Source: Microbacterium radiodurans (GTDB taxonomy: Bacteria; Actinomycetota; Actinomycetes; Actinomycetales; Microbacteriaceae). From it: 64,000 nt of DNA. The first letter of the stretch is position 1. The number at the start of each line of letters is the position of its first letter. The stretch spans positions 1,178,001 to 1,242,000 of the forward strand of contig NZ_VYRZ01000001.1 of assembly GCF_008710705.1 (NCBI RefSeq), given 5' to 3'. The notes under the pieces were generated by a model. It was not told the DNA's origin and ran no database searches. It saw only the letters and a list, made by a program, of their open reading frames with translations. Below are positions 47,703 through 57,050 of the stretch, piece after piece. Position numbers and translations under genes: made by a program.

Positions 47703-50549
47703 ATGCAGTCCGACGCCGTCGATGACCCGATCGCCCTCCCGCCGCGACCCGTGGCGCCCCCGCGTCCCCCGTTCCCGCTGTGGGCCGCCGTCGTGCCGAC
47801 GCTCGGCGCCGTCGTGCTGTGGCGCGTCTCGGGATCGGCGACCGTGCTGTGGTTCGCGGCGCTGGGTCCGCTCGTCGCGATCGCGACGCTGATCGACGCG
47901 CGATGGGCGCGCCGCCGCGCTCGGCGGCGGGCTCGTCGCGCCGACGACGCCCTGCTCGCCGAACTCGAGCTCGAGATCGGACGCCGCCACGACCGTGAGC
48001 GTCGCGAGCGGTGGCGGAGCACTCCCGACGTCCATCGCTTCCTGCGCGCGCACGATGACATCTGGCGCGCCGGCACCCGTCGCGGTGAGGTGATCGTCGT
48101 GGGGGCCGGCGATTCGCCCTCCGCCGTGCGGATGGATCGAACGGAGGCAGCCGCGGCGGGGGATGGTGACAGAGGCGCGGACGTCGAACGCCGCCGCCGC
48201 CTGAGACGCCAGGCGGCCGTCCTGCGCGACGCTCCGATCACGGTCCCGCTTCGAGCGGGCATCGCCGTCGTAGGCCCCGCAGCGGTGGCCGGCTCCATCG
48301 CGCGCGCCCTCGCGGCGCAGGTCTGCCTGGCGCTTCCGCCCGGGGCGCTCGAGGTGCGGAGCGAGGAGAGCGAGTCGTGGATGCGCGAGCTTCCCCAGGC
48401 GGGGTCGAGGGGAGCCGCCGTGCTGTGGCTGGGATCGGACTCGGCTCCCGAGGGCGCCGATGTCCCGATCGTCCGCGTCGATGGCGGGATGCCGATCCCG
48501 CCGCGCTGCGCGGCGGTGATCCGCGTGCGGAGCCTCGAGGAGGTCGAGCTCGATCACGAGGGGGCGACCGTCCCCATCCGGCCTTCCTACCTGGCCCGTG
48601 ATCGCACCGGGGAGGTGGCGGAGGCTCTCCGCCTCCGGGCGAGCGCGGTGCGGGATGCGGCCCCCGGGGCGCCCTCGTTCGCGGAGCTGTCGACCGTTCC
48701 CTCGCACGGTCTCACCGCCGCGATCGGCGCGGACCGCGAGGGGCTCGTCGCCGTCGACCTCGTCGCCGACGGCCCCCACGCCGTCGTCGTCGGGGTCACC
48801 GGATCGGGCAAGAGCGAACTGCTGTGCACCTGGGTGGCCGCGATGGCGCAGCGCCGGGGCCCCGACGAGGTGAGCTTCCTCCTCGTCGACTTCAAAGGCG
48901 GCAGCGCCTTCGATCCGCTGCGACCGCTCCCGCACGTGGCGGGCGTCGTCACCGACCTCGACGATGCCGCCACCGAGCGCGCCATCGCGAGCCTCGCCGC
49001 CGAGATGCGCCGCCGCGAGCGTGCACTGGCCGCGGCCCGGGTGCGTGACATCGCCGATCTCGACGGGGCGCTCGCACGGCTGGTCGTGGTCGTCGACGAG
49101 TACGCCGCGCTCGTCGCCGCGTATCCGGCTCTCGCCTCGACGTTCGCCGACGTCGCCGCCCGCGGGCGCGCGCTCGGCATCCACCTGGTGCTCGCGACGC
49201 AGCGCGCGGCCGGCTTCCGGGACGCCGTCCTCGCGAACGCGCCGCTGCGCATCGCACTCCGTGTGACGGACGCGGCCGACTCGCGAACGGTGATCGGCTG
49301 CATCGATGCGGCGACGCTCCCCGGCGGGATCACCGACCGGGGCACGGCACTCGTGCGAGGCCCGGCCGACAGTGCTCCCCGAACCGTCCGCGTGAGCCGC
49401 TGCACGGCAGAGGACATCGCCGCGATCGCCGCGACATGGCGCGAGCGCGGCTCGGTGCCGGCGCACCGCCCGTGGCTCCCGGCTCTGCCGACGCACCTCC
49501 CGCTCCCGGCACTGCTGCCGACCGACGGCATCGCGCTCGGCCTCGTGGACGAGCCGGGGGAGCAGCGGCAGCGCACCGCGCTCCTCGGGGACGGTTCGGG
49601 CCTGTCGGTCGTGGGGCGCTCGGGCGCGGGGCGCACCACTGTGCTGCGGACGATCGCGGCGCAGCTGCCCGCCGAACGGGTCGTCGTGATCCCCGCGGAC
49701 GACCTCGAGGCGGCATGGGACGCGGTGACGGACCTTCCGACGCGCCGGCGGGGCGACGTCGTTCTGGCGGACGACATCGACCTGCTCTTCGCCCGCCTTC
49801 CCGCCGAGTACGCCGCCGAGGCGGCGGAGCGCCTCGAGCTGTGCGCGCGCGAGGCGCGGGGGCGCGGCATCCGTCTCGTCCTGGGTGCGCAGCGACTCTC
49901 GGGTGCTCTCGTGCGGGTCGTCGATCAGCTGCCCGCGCGGGCGATCCTCGCGACGACGTCCGCGGCCGAGCGGGTCGCTCTCGGTGGACGCTCGGCGGAC
50001 CACTCGGACCGGATGCCTCCCGGGCGCGGTCATCTCGACGGCGAGCTCATCCAGTTCGCCGTCGTCGACGACGACCGCACCGGGTTCTCGGCGCAGCCCG
50101 TCGGCGCCGCGACGCCGCCCTGGCATCCCGACGGCCCCGTGGCGCTCGTCGCCCCGGCCGGGACGGCGACCCGCAGCACGCTCGCCGCCTGGGAGGAGCG
50201 GGGGGCATCGACAGGCGCGCTCGCCGCCGCGACCGGCGCCGATGCCGCCGCGCAGGTCGTATGGGGTGCGCCCGAGGCGTGGGTCGGACGCTGGCAGGTC
50301 TTCTCGGCCGCGCATCCCGACAGTCGGCTCGTCGTGGACGCCGCGTGCGCCCCCGACCTGCGGCTGATCACCGGACGGCGCACGCTGCCTCCCTATGCGG
50401 CGCCCGGGGCGGGACGTGCCTGGCTGTTCGGGGTGGACGGCTCCGTCTCACGGGTGACGTTGCCGCGCGAGGCGGCGTCGACAGCCCCGCCGGCGGGCGG
50501 AACCACGCGACGAGATCGACGCTTGCGCGCCGAGGATCCGCGGGCCTAG
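47703..50549 (+). CDS. FtsK/SpoIIIE-type ATPase, EssC/EccC-like, two ATPase modules
   Basis: 948 residues from ATG 47703. Two membrane helices (about 23-60), then a basic RRARRRARR stretch and a coiled region, the EssC/EccC layout. First ATPase: Walker A GVTGSGKS (364-371), LLVDFKGGSAFDPL, LPHVAGVVTDLDD, Walker B LVVVVDEYAAL (~458-468) and LVLATQRAAGF. Second module (from ~635) is degenerate: GRSGAGRT and VVLADDIDLLF. Classic EccC has three modules. No WXG100, EccB, EccD or EsxA-like gene is nearby. It may drive an incomplete or dispersed type VII-like secretion route, or have another role. Confidence 0.85.
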   Translation: MQSDAVDDPIALPPRPVAPPRPPFPLWAAVVPTLGAVVLWRVSGSATVLWFAALGPLVAIATLIDARWARRRARRRARRADDALLAELELEIGRRHDRERRERWRSTPDVHRFLRAHDDIWRAGTRRGEVIVVGAGDSPSAVRMDRTEAAAAGDGDRGADVERRRRLRRQAAVLRDAPITVPLRAGIAVVGPAAVAGSIARALAAQVCLALPPGALEVRSEESESWMRELPQAGSRGAAVLWLGSDSAPEGADVPIVRVDGGMPIPPRCAAVIRVRSLEEVELDHEGATVPIRPSYLARDRTGEVAEALRLRASAVRDAAPGAPSFAELSTVPSHGLTAAIGADREGLVAVDLVADGPHAVVVGVTGSGKSELLCTWVAAMAQRRGPDEVSFLLVDFKGGSAFDPLRPLPHVAGVVTDLDDAATERAIASLAAEMRRRERALAAARVRDIADLDGALARLVVVVDEYAALVAAYPALASTFADVAARGRALGIHLVLATQRAAGFRDAVLANAPLRIALRVTDAADSRTVIGCIDAATLPGGITDRGTALVRGPADSAPRTVRVSRCTAEDIAAIAATWRERGSVPAHRPWLPALPTHLPLPALLPTDGIALGLVDEPGEQRQRTALLGDGSGLSVVGRSGAGRTTVLRTIAAQLPAERVVVIPADDLEAAWDAVTDLPTRRRGDVVLADDIDLLFARLPAEYAAEAAERLELCAREARGRGIRLVLGAQRLSGALVRVVDQLPARAILATTSAAERVALGGRSADHSDRMPPGRGHLDGELIQFAVVDDDRTGFSAQPVGAATPPWHPDGPVALVAPAGTATRSTLAAWEERGASTGALAAATGADAAAQVVWGAPEAWVGRWQVFSAAHPDSRLVVDAACAPDLRLITGRRTLPPYAAPGAGRAWLFGVDGSVSRVTLPREAASTAPPAGGTTRRDRRLRAEDPRA

Positions 50550-50559
50550 CGTGCACCTT

Positions 50560-52104
50560 GTGACAACCTCACCCATCGACATGCGACGGGCGGAGGGCAA
50601 GGGGCTGGCAGCGGGGACGCTGGGACTCTGGGGATCCACCGTCATCGGACTCGCCTCCACCGCGCCCGTGTACTCGCTCGTCGCCACGCTCGGCTTCGTC
50701 GTGCTGGCCGTCGGCGCACAGGCGCCGATCGCCTTCATCGTCGCCTTCATCCCGATGCTGTTCATCGCCTTCGCCTACCGTGAGCTGAACAACGCCGTGC
50801 CCGATTGCGGCACGGCGTTCACCTGGGGGACGAAGGCCTTCGGCCCCTGGGTCGGCTGGATGGCCGGCTGGGGCGTCGCGGTGGCCGGGATGGTCGTGCT
50901 GGCGAACCTCGCGCAGGTCGCCGGCATCTACTTCTGGTCGCTCTTCGGCGACGGGTCGCTGGGCGAGAACGTCCCGCTGGTCACCGCCACCGGCGTCGTC
51001 TTCATCGCGCTGATGACGTATGTGAGCTGGCGCGGGGTCGAGATCGGCGAGCGACTCCAGAACGTGCTGCTCGCGATCCAGTACCTCCTGCTGGGAGTGT
51101 TCGTGGTCTCGGCGCTCTGGCACTTCTTCTCCGGCACGGCGCCCGCCGCGACCGCATTCTCGTGGGAGTGGCTCAACCCGTTCGCCTTCACCGAGTGGAG
51201 CGGGTTCGTCCAGGCGATCCTGCTCGCCCTCTTCATCTACTGGGGCTGGGACACCTGCCTCGCCCTCAACGAGGAGACGCGCGATCCGAAGCGGATCCCT
51301 GGACGTGCGGCGGTGCTGACGACGATCATCCTCCTCGTCACCTACGTGGGTGTGACCATCTCGGCCATGATGTACGCCGGCCTCGGCGATGGTCCCACGG
51401 GGCTCGGCAACGAGGACATCGCCGACGACGTCTTCCTCGCGCTGAAGGACGGACTCCTCGGTCCGTTCTCGTGGGCGCTCGTCGTCGCGGTGATGATCTC
51501 GGCCATCTCGTCGACCCAGACGACGATCCTGCCGACAGCTCGCGGCACTCTCGCGATGGCCGCCTACCGCGCGCTGCCGAAGGCGTTCCGCACGGTGCAC
51601 CCCGTGTACAAGACCCCCTCCGTGTCCACCCTCGTCGGCGGCACCGTCGCGATCGTCTACTACGTCGGCATGACGCTCATCAGCGACAACATCCTGCAGG
51701 ATTCGATCCTTTCGCTCGGGCTGGCGATCGCCTTCTATTACGCGCTCACCGGCTTCGCGTGCGTCTGGTACTTCCGCCGCGAGCTCCGTCGGTCCGCGCG
51801 GGACCTCGTCGTGAAGGGGCTCCTTCCCCTCCTGGGCGCTCTCATGCTCACGTACGCGTTCGTGCAGTCGGCGATCGACATGGTCGACGTCGACTACGGC
51901 TACACGGTGCTCTTCGGCATCGGCGGCACGTTCGTCCTCGGCATCGGGTCGCTCGCGCTCGGGGTCGTCCTGATGGTCCTCTGGTATCTCTTCCCGCGGT
52001 CGAAGCCCTTCTTCCGCGGCGAGAGCCTCAATCGCGACACCGAGGTGCTCGTCCCGGACGAGCCGCTCGAATTCCCGCGATCGGTCGACGGCGGACGGAG
52101 CTGA
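50560..52104 (+). CDS. APC-family amino acid permease
   Basis: 514 residues from GTG 50560, with TAGCGT ending 7 bases upstream (leaderless); a GTG at 50551 is the alternative. About twelve to fourteen membrane helices, with the N-terminal GLASTAPVYSL unwound-helix motif typical of amino acid-polyamine-cation transporters and a YWGWDTCLALNEE block at helix 6. It imports an amino acid or amine; its companion downstream is a saccharopine-dehydrogenase-like enzyme, so a lysine-type or diamino substrate is plausible but unproven. Confidence 0.88.
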   Translation: MTTSPIDMRRAEGKGLAAGTLGLWGSTVIGLASTAPVYSLVATLGFVVLAVGAQAPIAFIVAFIPMLFIAFAYRELNNAVPDCGTAFTWGTKAFGPWVGWMAGWGVAVAGMVVLANLAQVAGIYFWSLFGDGSLGENVPLVTATGVVFIALMTYVSWRGVEIGERLQNVLLAIQYLLLGVFVVSALWHFFSGTAPAATAFSWEWLNPFAFTEWSGFVQAILLALFIYWGWDTCLALNEETRDPKRIPGRAAVLTTIILLVTYVGVTISAMMYAGLGDGPTGLGNEDIADDVFLALKDGLLGPFSWALVVAVMISAISSTQTTILPTARGTLAMAAYRALPKAFRTVHPVYKTPSVSTLVGGTVAIVYYVGMTLISDNILQDSILSLGLAIAFYYALTGFACVWYFRRELRRSARDLVVKGLLPLLGALMLTYAFVQSAIDMVDVDYGYTVLFGIGGTFVLGIGSLALGVVLMVLWYLFPRSKPFFRGESLNRDTEVLVPDEPLEFPRSVDGGRS

Positions 52105-52106
52105 CC

Positions 52107-53336
52107 ATGACCATGCGCATCCTCATCATCGGAGCGGGCGGGGTGGGATCGGCCGCCGTGCGGCTCGCCGTCCGCCGCTCGTTCTTCGAGGCCCTCGTCG
52201 TCGCCGACTACGACCCGGAGCGCCCCCAGCGGCTCATCGCCGACATGGGGGACGATCGCCTGCTCGCCGCTCAGGTCGACGCGTCGTCGGCGGACTCGGT
52301 GGCCGCGCTCATCCAGGAGCACGATGCGACCCATGTGCTGAACGCGGTCGACCCGCGTTTCGTCATGCCGATCTTCGAGGGCTGCTTCCGGGCGAAGGCG
52401 ACCTACCTCGACATGGCTATGAGCCTGTCGCGCCCGCACCCCGACGAGCCGCACGCGAAGACCGGCGTGAAGCTCGGCGACGAGCAGTTCGCCGTCTCAG
52501 CCGAGTGGGAGGATGCCGGTCTCCTCGCGCTCGTCGGCATGGGCGTCGAACCGGGGATCTCCGACGTGTTCGCGCGATACGCCGAGGACGAGCTCTTCAG
52601 CGACATCGAGAGCCTCGGCGTGCGCGACGGCGCCAACCTGGTCGTGGCGGGGTACGACTTCGCCCCGTCCTTCTCGATCTGGACGACGATCGAGGAATGC
52701 CTGAACCCCCCGATCATCTTCGAGAAAGAGCGCGGCTGGTACACGACCGAGCCGTTCTCCGAGCCGGAGGTCTTCGACTTCCCCGAGGGCATCGGCGCGG
52801 TGGAATGCGTCAACGTCGAGCACGAGGAGGTGCTCCTCATGCCGCGCTGGACGCGGGCGCGTCGGGTCGACTTCAAGTACGGTCTGGGCAACGAGTTCAT
52901 CGAGGTCCTGAAGGTGCTCCACAAGCTCGGTCTCGATCGGACCGACCCGGTGAGCGTGAAGGGCGTCTCGGTCTCGCCCCGGGACGTCGTGGCCGCGTGC
53001 CTGCCGGATCCCGCCACGCTCGGCGACCGGATGACGGGCAAGACCTGCGCGGGCGTCGTCGTCACCGGGACCGGCAAGGACGGCGCACCGCGGTCGAGCT
53101 ACCTGTACCACGTCGCCGACAACGAGCACACGATGCGCGAGTACGGCTCGCAGGCCGTCGTGCTGCAGACCGCGCTCGGGCCGGTCATCGCGCTCGAGCT
53201 GCTCGCAACGGGCGTCTGGTCGGGGTCGGGCGTGCTCGGACCCGAGGCCCTCCCGGCGACGCCGTTCCTCGACCTGCTCGCCGCGCCGGACGGCTACGAC
53301 TCGCCCTGGGGTATCCAGGAGCTGCCGACGTCCTGA
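52107..53336 (+). CDS. Saccharopine dehydrogenase-like oxidoreductase
   Basis: 409 residues; ATG 3 bases after the permease stop (second ATG at 52113 possible). N-terminal Rossmann motif IIGAGGVGSAAVRLA, NAVDPRF, then a middle domain with a GVEPGISDVFARY block; C-terminal EALPATPFLDLL. This matches the saccharopine dehydrogenase NADP-binding family, which includes lysine-1-dehydrogenases. It probably oxidises an amino acid brought in by the coupled permease. Convergent with ald, 16 bases apart. Confidence 0.88.
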   Translation: MTMRILIIGAGGVGSAAVRLAVRRSFFEALVVADYDPERPQRLIADMGDDRLLAAQVDASSADSVAALIQEHDATHVLNAVDPRFVMPIFEGCFRAKATYLDMAMSLSRPHPDEPHAKTGVKLGDEQFAVSAEWEDAGLLALVGMGVEPGISDVFARYAEDELFSDIESLGVRDGANLVVAGYDFAPSFSIWTTIEECLNPPIIFEKERGWYTTEPFSEPEVFDFPEGIGAVECVNVEHEEVLLMPRWTRARRVDFKYGLGNEFIEVLKVLHKLGLDRTDPVSVKGVSVSPRDVVAACLPDPATLGDRMTGKTCAGVVVTGTGKDGAPRSSYLYHVADNEHTMREYGSQAVVLQTALGPVIALELLATGVWSGSGVLGPEALPATPFLDLLAAPDGYDSPWGIQELPTS

Positions 53337-53352
53337 CGCGGCGACGCCGGGC

Positions 53353-54468
53353 TCAGGCGAGAACGTCGTCGACGGAGGTCGCCGGCATCCCGTGCGCCGC
53401 GGCGACGCCGGCGCTCGCGAGCGATCCGCTCGTGGTGTTGAGCCCGGCCGCGAGCGCGGCGTCGCCGCGCATGGCATCGCGCCATCCCCGCGCGGCGATC
53501 GCACGGACGTAGGGGAGCGTCGCATTCGTGAGAGCCGCCGTCGAGGTGTGCGGCACCGCGCCGGGCATGTTGGCGACGCAGTAGAAGACGCTTCCGTGGA
53601 CGCCGAACGTCGGGTCGGCGTGCGTCGTGGGCCGGGTGTCGGCGAAGCATCCGCCCTGGTCGACGGCGATGTCGACGAGGACGGAGCCCGGCCGCATCCG
53701 AGCGACCGTATCGTTCGTCACGAGCTTCGGCGCCTTCGCGCCCGGGATCAGGACGGAGCCGACCACGAGGTCGGACCCGACCACGGCGCGCTCGAGATCG
53801 AGAGGATTCGATGCCGCGGTCTTCACGCGTCCCTGGAAATGGTCGTCGAGGAAGCGCAGCCGCTGGATGTTCGTGTCGAAGATCGTGACGTCGGCGCCCA
53901 GTCCCGCCGCGATGTAGGCGGCGTTCGCACCCGCGACGCCGCCGCCGATCACGGTGACGGCGGCCGGGCGCGTTCCGGGGACGCCCGACATCAGCAGGCC
54001 GAGACCGCCCGCCGAGCGCATCAGCGTCGAGGCTCCCACCATCGGAGCCAGTCGGCCGGCCACTTCGCTCATGGGTGCCAGGAGCGGCAGCCCACCGCCG
54101 GGAAGCTGCACCGTCTCGTAGGCGATGGCCGTCACGCCGTCTGCCAGCAGCCGATCGGTGAGCGGTCGGTCGGCAGCCAGGTGCAGATAGGTGAACAGGA
54201 CCACGTCGTCGCGGAAGCGGTGGTACTCCTCGGCGATCGGCTCTTTGACCTTCAGCACCAGCTCCGCACGGCCCCAGACCTCGTCGGGGTCGTCGATGAG
54301 GATCGCGCCGGCCTCGGCGTACTCGGCGTCGGGCATCGATGAGCCCGTCCCCGCGCCGCGTTGGACGACGACCTCATGACCGGCCGCGGTCAGGTCGTGC
54401 ACGCCCGACGGCGTGAGCGCGACGCGGTACTCGCTGTTCTTGACCTCGGTGGGAACGCTGATGCGCAT
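53353..54468 (-). CDS. ald: Alanine dehydrogenase
   Basis: 371 residues, the standard length; ATG preceded by GGAAAGGAC. Active-site Lys in LVLKVKEP (about 74) and His in YLHLA (about 96), NAD-binding GGGVAGANAAYIAAGLGADV split, and the ADTRPTTHADPTF block. It interconverts L-alanine with pyruvate and ammonia using NAD. It follows the asparaginase gene on the same strand after 34 bases, so the two may form an operon for amino acid breakdown. Confidence 0.95.
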   Translation of the reverse strand: MRISVPTEVKNSEYRVALTPSGVHDLTAAGHEVVVQRGAGTGSSMPDAEYAEAGAILIDDPDEVWGRAELVLKVKEPIAEEYHRFRDDVVLFTYLHLAADRPLTDRLLADGVTAIAYETVQLPGGGLPLLAPMSEVAGRLAPMVGASTLMRSAGGLGLLMSGVPGTRPAAVTVIGGGVAGANAAYIAAGLGADVTIFDTNIQRLRFLDDHFQGRVKTAASNPLDLERAVVGSDLVVGSVLIPGAKAPKLVTNDTVARMRPGSVLVDIAVDQGGCFADTRPTTHADPTFGVHGSVFYCVANMPGAVPHTSTAALTNATLPYVRAIAARGWRDAMRGDAALAAGLNTTSGSLASAGVAAAHGMPATSVDDVLA

Positions 54469-54502
54469 GGCAGTCCTTTCCGCGCTCCCTCGTGAGGAGC
54501 AG

Positions 54503-55492
54503 CTACACCGTCGGCCGGATGATGCCGACGTCCTGTCCGCCGCCGAGCACGGTCAGCGGAAGCTGGGCGATGACCGGCGCGACGCGCGCGGCCTCGAGGG
54601 CTCCGGCGCGGACGAGCAGCGTCAGCGCGATGGCCGTGGCCGCGCGGCCGGAGCCGTCGAGCACCTTCAGCGCCGCCGTCGTGCCATCGGGCGCCACCAT
54701 GACCAGGACGCCCTCCGCGCCCGTCTTGGCGAACACCCCGAGCCGCTCGATCGCGACGGTGTCGGGCCGCCCGGGGCCGTCGATCGTCCACGGGTGCTCG
54801 CGGACGGCGCGAACGAGGGCGCCGGCCAGGCGGTGCAGGGCGAAGGGCGAGCGCTCGGACGAGGTGCCGATCCGCTGGATGGCGCGTCCGAGGGCGAGCA
54901 GGCTCATCGCGTAGACGGGCGCGCCGCATCCGTCGATCGCGGTCGCCGCCACCCTCGCGCCGGTGAGCCGCTCGACCACCTCGCGGGTGTGGACCTGCAG
55001 CGGATGGTCGGGCGAGAGGTAGCCGGCGGTGTCCCAGCCGTTCGCGACGCAGGCGGTGAGCATGGCGGCGTGCTTGCCCGAGCAGTTCATGCGGATGCGC
55101 GAAGGCGAGCCGAGGTCGCGGACGAGCTCGTCGCGCGTCTTCGTGTCTCCGGGCCAGGCGGGCGGGCAGCCGAGGTCGTCCTCGCCGAGGCCGACGTCGT
55201 GGAGCATGCCGCGCACGACGTCGACGTGGCGGTCGGTGCCGGCATGGCTCGCCGTCGCGAGGCCCAGGCGCTCGCCCTCCAGCGAGGCGCCCGCCGTCAG
55301 CGTGGCGAGGGCCTGCAGGGGCTTCAGCGTCGAGCGGGGGAGGATGAGGGCATCCGCGTCTCCGAGCGTGCGGAGTGCGGTGCCGTCGGGTGCGAGGACC
55401 ACGGCGGCGCCGGCGTGACGCGACTCGACGAAGCCGCTGCGCTCGACGACCGCGAGTTCGACGGCGGCGGGAACGGCGATGGTCTGCGGCAC
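54503..55492 (-). CDS. L-asparaginase II-type protein
   Basis: 329 residues, GTG start with TAGGCT exactly 6 bases upstream (leaderless). Matches the asparaginase II family (PF06089): RSTLKPLQAL, LGLATASHAGTDRHV, MNCSGKHAAML, DGCGAPVY and the late LGGGQDVGI. It hydrolyses asparagine to aspartate and ammonia; it is not the classical type I/II fold of E. coli. Divergent from osmC-like gene, upstream of ald. Confidence 0.9.
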   Translation of the reverse strand: MPQTIAVPAAVELAVVERSGFVESRHAGAAVVLAPDGTALRTLGDADALILPRSTLKPLQALATLTAGASLEGERLGLATASHAGTDRHVDVVRGMLHDVGLGEDDLGCPPAWPGDTKTRDELVRDLGSPSRIRMNCSGKHAAMLTACVANGWDTAGYLSPDHPLQVHTREVVERLTGARVAATAIDGCGAPVYAMSLLALGRAIQRIGTSSERSPFALHRLAGALVRAVREHPWTIDGPGRPDTVAIERLGVFAKTGAEGVLVMVAPDGTTAALKVLDGSGRAATAIALTLLVRAGALEAARVAPVIAQLPLTVLGGGQDVGIIRPTV

Positions 55493-55542
55493 TCCGTCAG
55501 CCTACCGTCGGGCACCCCTCCCCGGCGTGTCAGACTGGCGGC

Positions 55543-56013
55543 ATGCTGGGTGTCCACGACTACGCCGTCCGTGCCGAATGGACCGGGAACCGCGGAACCG
55601 GGACGAGCGGATACCGCGACTACGACCGATCCGTCACGCTGACGGTCGCGGGCAAGCCCGAACTGCTCGCCTCGAGCGACAAGCCGTTCCGGGGTGACGC
55701 GAGCCGGTGGAACCCGGAGGATCTGCTCGTGTCGGCGCTCGCCGAGTGCCACCTGCTGTCATACCTGCACGCGTGCGTCCAAGCGGGTGTCGTCGTCGTG
55801 TCCTACGCGGACGAGGCCACCGGTGTGATGCGCGAGGACGGCCGCGGCGGCGGGGCCTTCACGGAGGTCGTGCTGCATCCGAGAGTCGTCGTCGCCGACG
55901 CGTCGATGGTGGATGCCGCGACCGCCGCGCACGCTCAGGCGAACTCCTGGTGCTTCATCGCGAACTCGGTGAACTTCCCGGTGCGGCACGAGCCCACGAT
56001 CGCCGTCGGCTGA
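55543..56013 (+). CDS. OsmC-family peroxide/stress protein
   Basis: 156 residues from ATG 55543, 6 bases after CAGACT. OsmC fold features: an early WNPEDLLVSALAECH helix containing the catalytic cysteine and, about 60 residues later, ANSWCFIANSVNFPV with the second. The pair forms the peroxidase active site of OsmC/Ohr proteins that detoxify organic hydroperoxides in the cytoplasm. Convergent with plsC. Confidence 0.9.
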   Translation: MLGVHDYAVRAEWTGNRGTGTSGYRDYDRSVTLTVAGKPELLASSDKPFRGDASRWNPEDLLVSALAECHLLSYLHACVQAGVVVVSYADEATGVMREDGRGGGAFTEVVLHPRVVVADASMVDAATAAHAQANSWCFIANSVNFPVRHEPTIAVG

Positions 56014-56040
56014 GGGACGGACGTCGGATCGCCCGCCGGG

Positions 56041-56835
56041 TCAGCGCCGCTCGTGGGGGAGCGCCTGCTTGATGCGCTCGACGGTGTTCTGCGGCGGCGC
56101 CTCGTTGTAGGCGTTCGCGAGCTCCTGACCCGACAGTGCGTGGATGGCGGCCATGATCTCGTCCGTCGCACCGCGGCGGGCGCGTCCGGAGTCGGCCGCG
56201 CCGTGATGGGAGAGGTCGATCGGAGCGCCGAAGCGCACCGTCACGCGCGGGCGCATCCTCGGGAACTTCGCGCCGACCGGCATGATCTCGCTCGTCCCGA
56301 TGAGGCCGACCGGAACGACGGGCGCGCCGGTCTGGAGCGCGAGGAACGCGACTCCGGTGCGGCCCTTGTAGAGCCGGCCGTCGAGGGACCGGGTGCCCTC
56401 GGGGTAGAGCGCGGTCGACCAGCCCGCCTCCAGCATCCGCTTCTGCTGATCGAGGGCGTCGAGGGCTGCCTGTCCGGCGCCGCGTCGCACCGGGAAGGCG
56501 CCGGCGGCGAAGAAGAACTCGCGCGACAGCCAGCCTCGGACGCCCGTGCCCTCGAAGTAGCTCGACTTCGCGAGGAAGCGCACCGGCCGGGGCGAGGCCA
56601 TCGGGATGATGAAGGAGTCGATGAATGACAGGTGGTTGCTCGCGATGATCACGGCGCCCTTGCGCGGGAAGTGCTCGCGGCCCTCGATGCGCGGGCGGTA
56701 GAGCATGCGAGCGAGGGGTGCGAGCACCCAGCGGCCGATGACGTACGTCAGGCCGATGCCGGGAACGGCCTCGGCGAGGTCCGGCTCGGCCTCGCCGGGC
56801 GCGTCGCTCGTCGGCTCGGCCTGGTCGGAGTTCAC
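56041..56835 (-). CDS. 1-acyl-glycerol-3-phosphate acyltransferase (PlsC family)
   Basis: 264 residues, GTG start with TAGCCT 6 bases upstream. Acyltransferase motifs: NHLSFID (H-x4-D catalytic pair, about 67-73), an FPVRRG block, YPEGTRS and the VPVGLIGT lipid-binding region. It acylates lysophosphatidic acid in membrane phospholipid synthesis. A ~25 residue acidic N-terminal tail precedes a short hydrophobic helix. Convergent with osmC-like gene. Confidence 0.9.
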   Translation of the reverse strand: MNSDQAEPTSDAPGEAEPDLAEAVPGIGLTYVIGRWVLAPLARMLYRPRIEGREHFPRKGAVIIASNHLSFIDSFIIPMASPRPVRFLAKSSYFEGTGVRGWLSREFFFAAGAFPVRRGAGQAALDALDQQKRMLEAGWSTALYPEGTRSLDGRLYKGRTGVAFLALQTGAPVVPVGLIGTSEIMPVGAKFPRMRPRVTVRFGAPIDLSHHGAADSGRARRGATDEIMAAIHALSGQELANAYNEAPPQNTVERIKQALPHERR

Positions 56836-57050
56836 CAGACGAGGCTACTGCGGTTTGCATACCGGGGCGGACATGTCGGCGTCCGGCCAGAAGTGACCGA
56901 ACGAACCTCGCGACTCGATCGATCCCGCGCCGATCGATCCGCCGCCGAGGCTGGACTCGCGCGAAGTGGATCGACTCGCGGGCTTCTCAGCCCGTACCGA
57001 ACGTCGTGGGGGAGGATGGCAGCATCCATCTCCCGAACGAAGAGGTTTCC

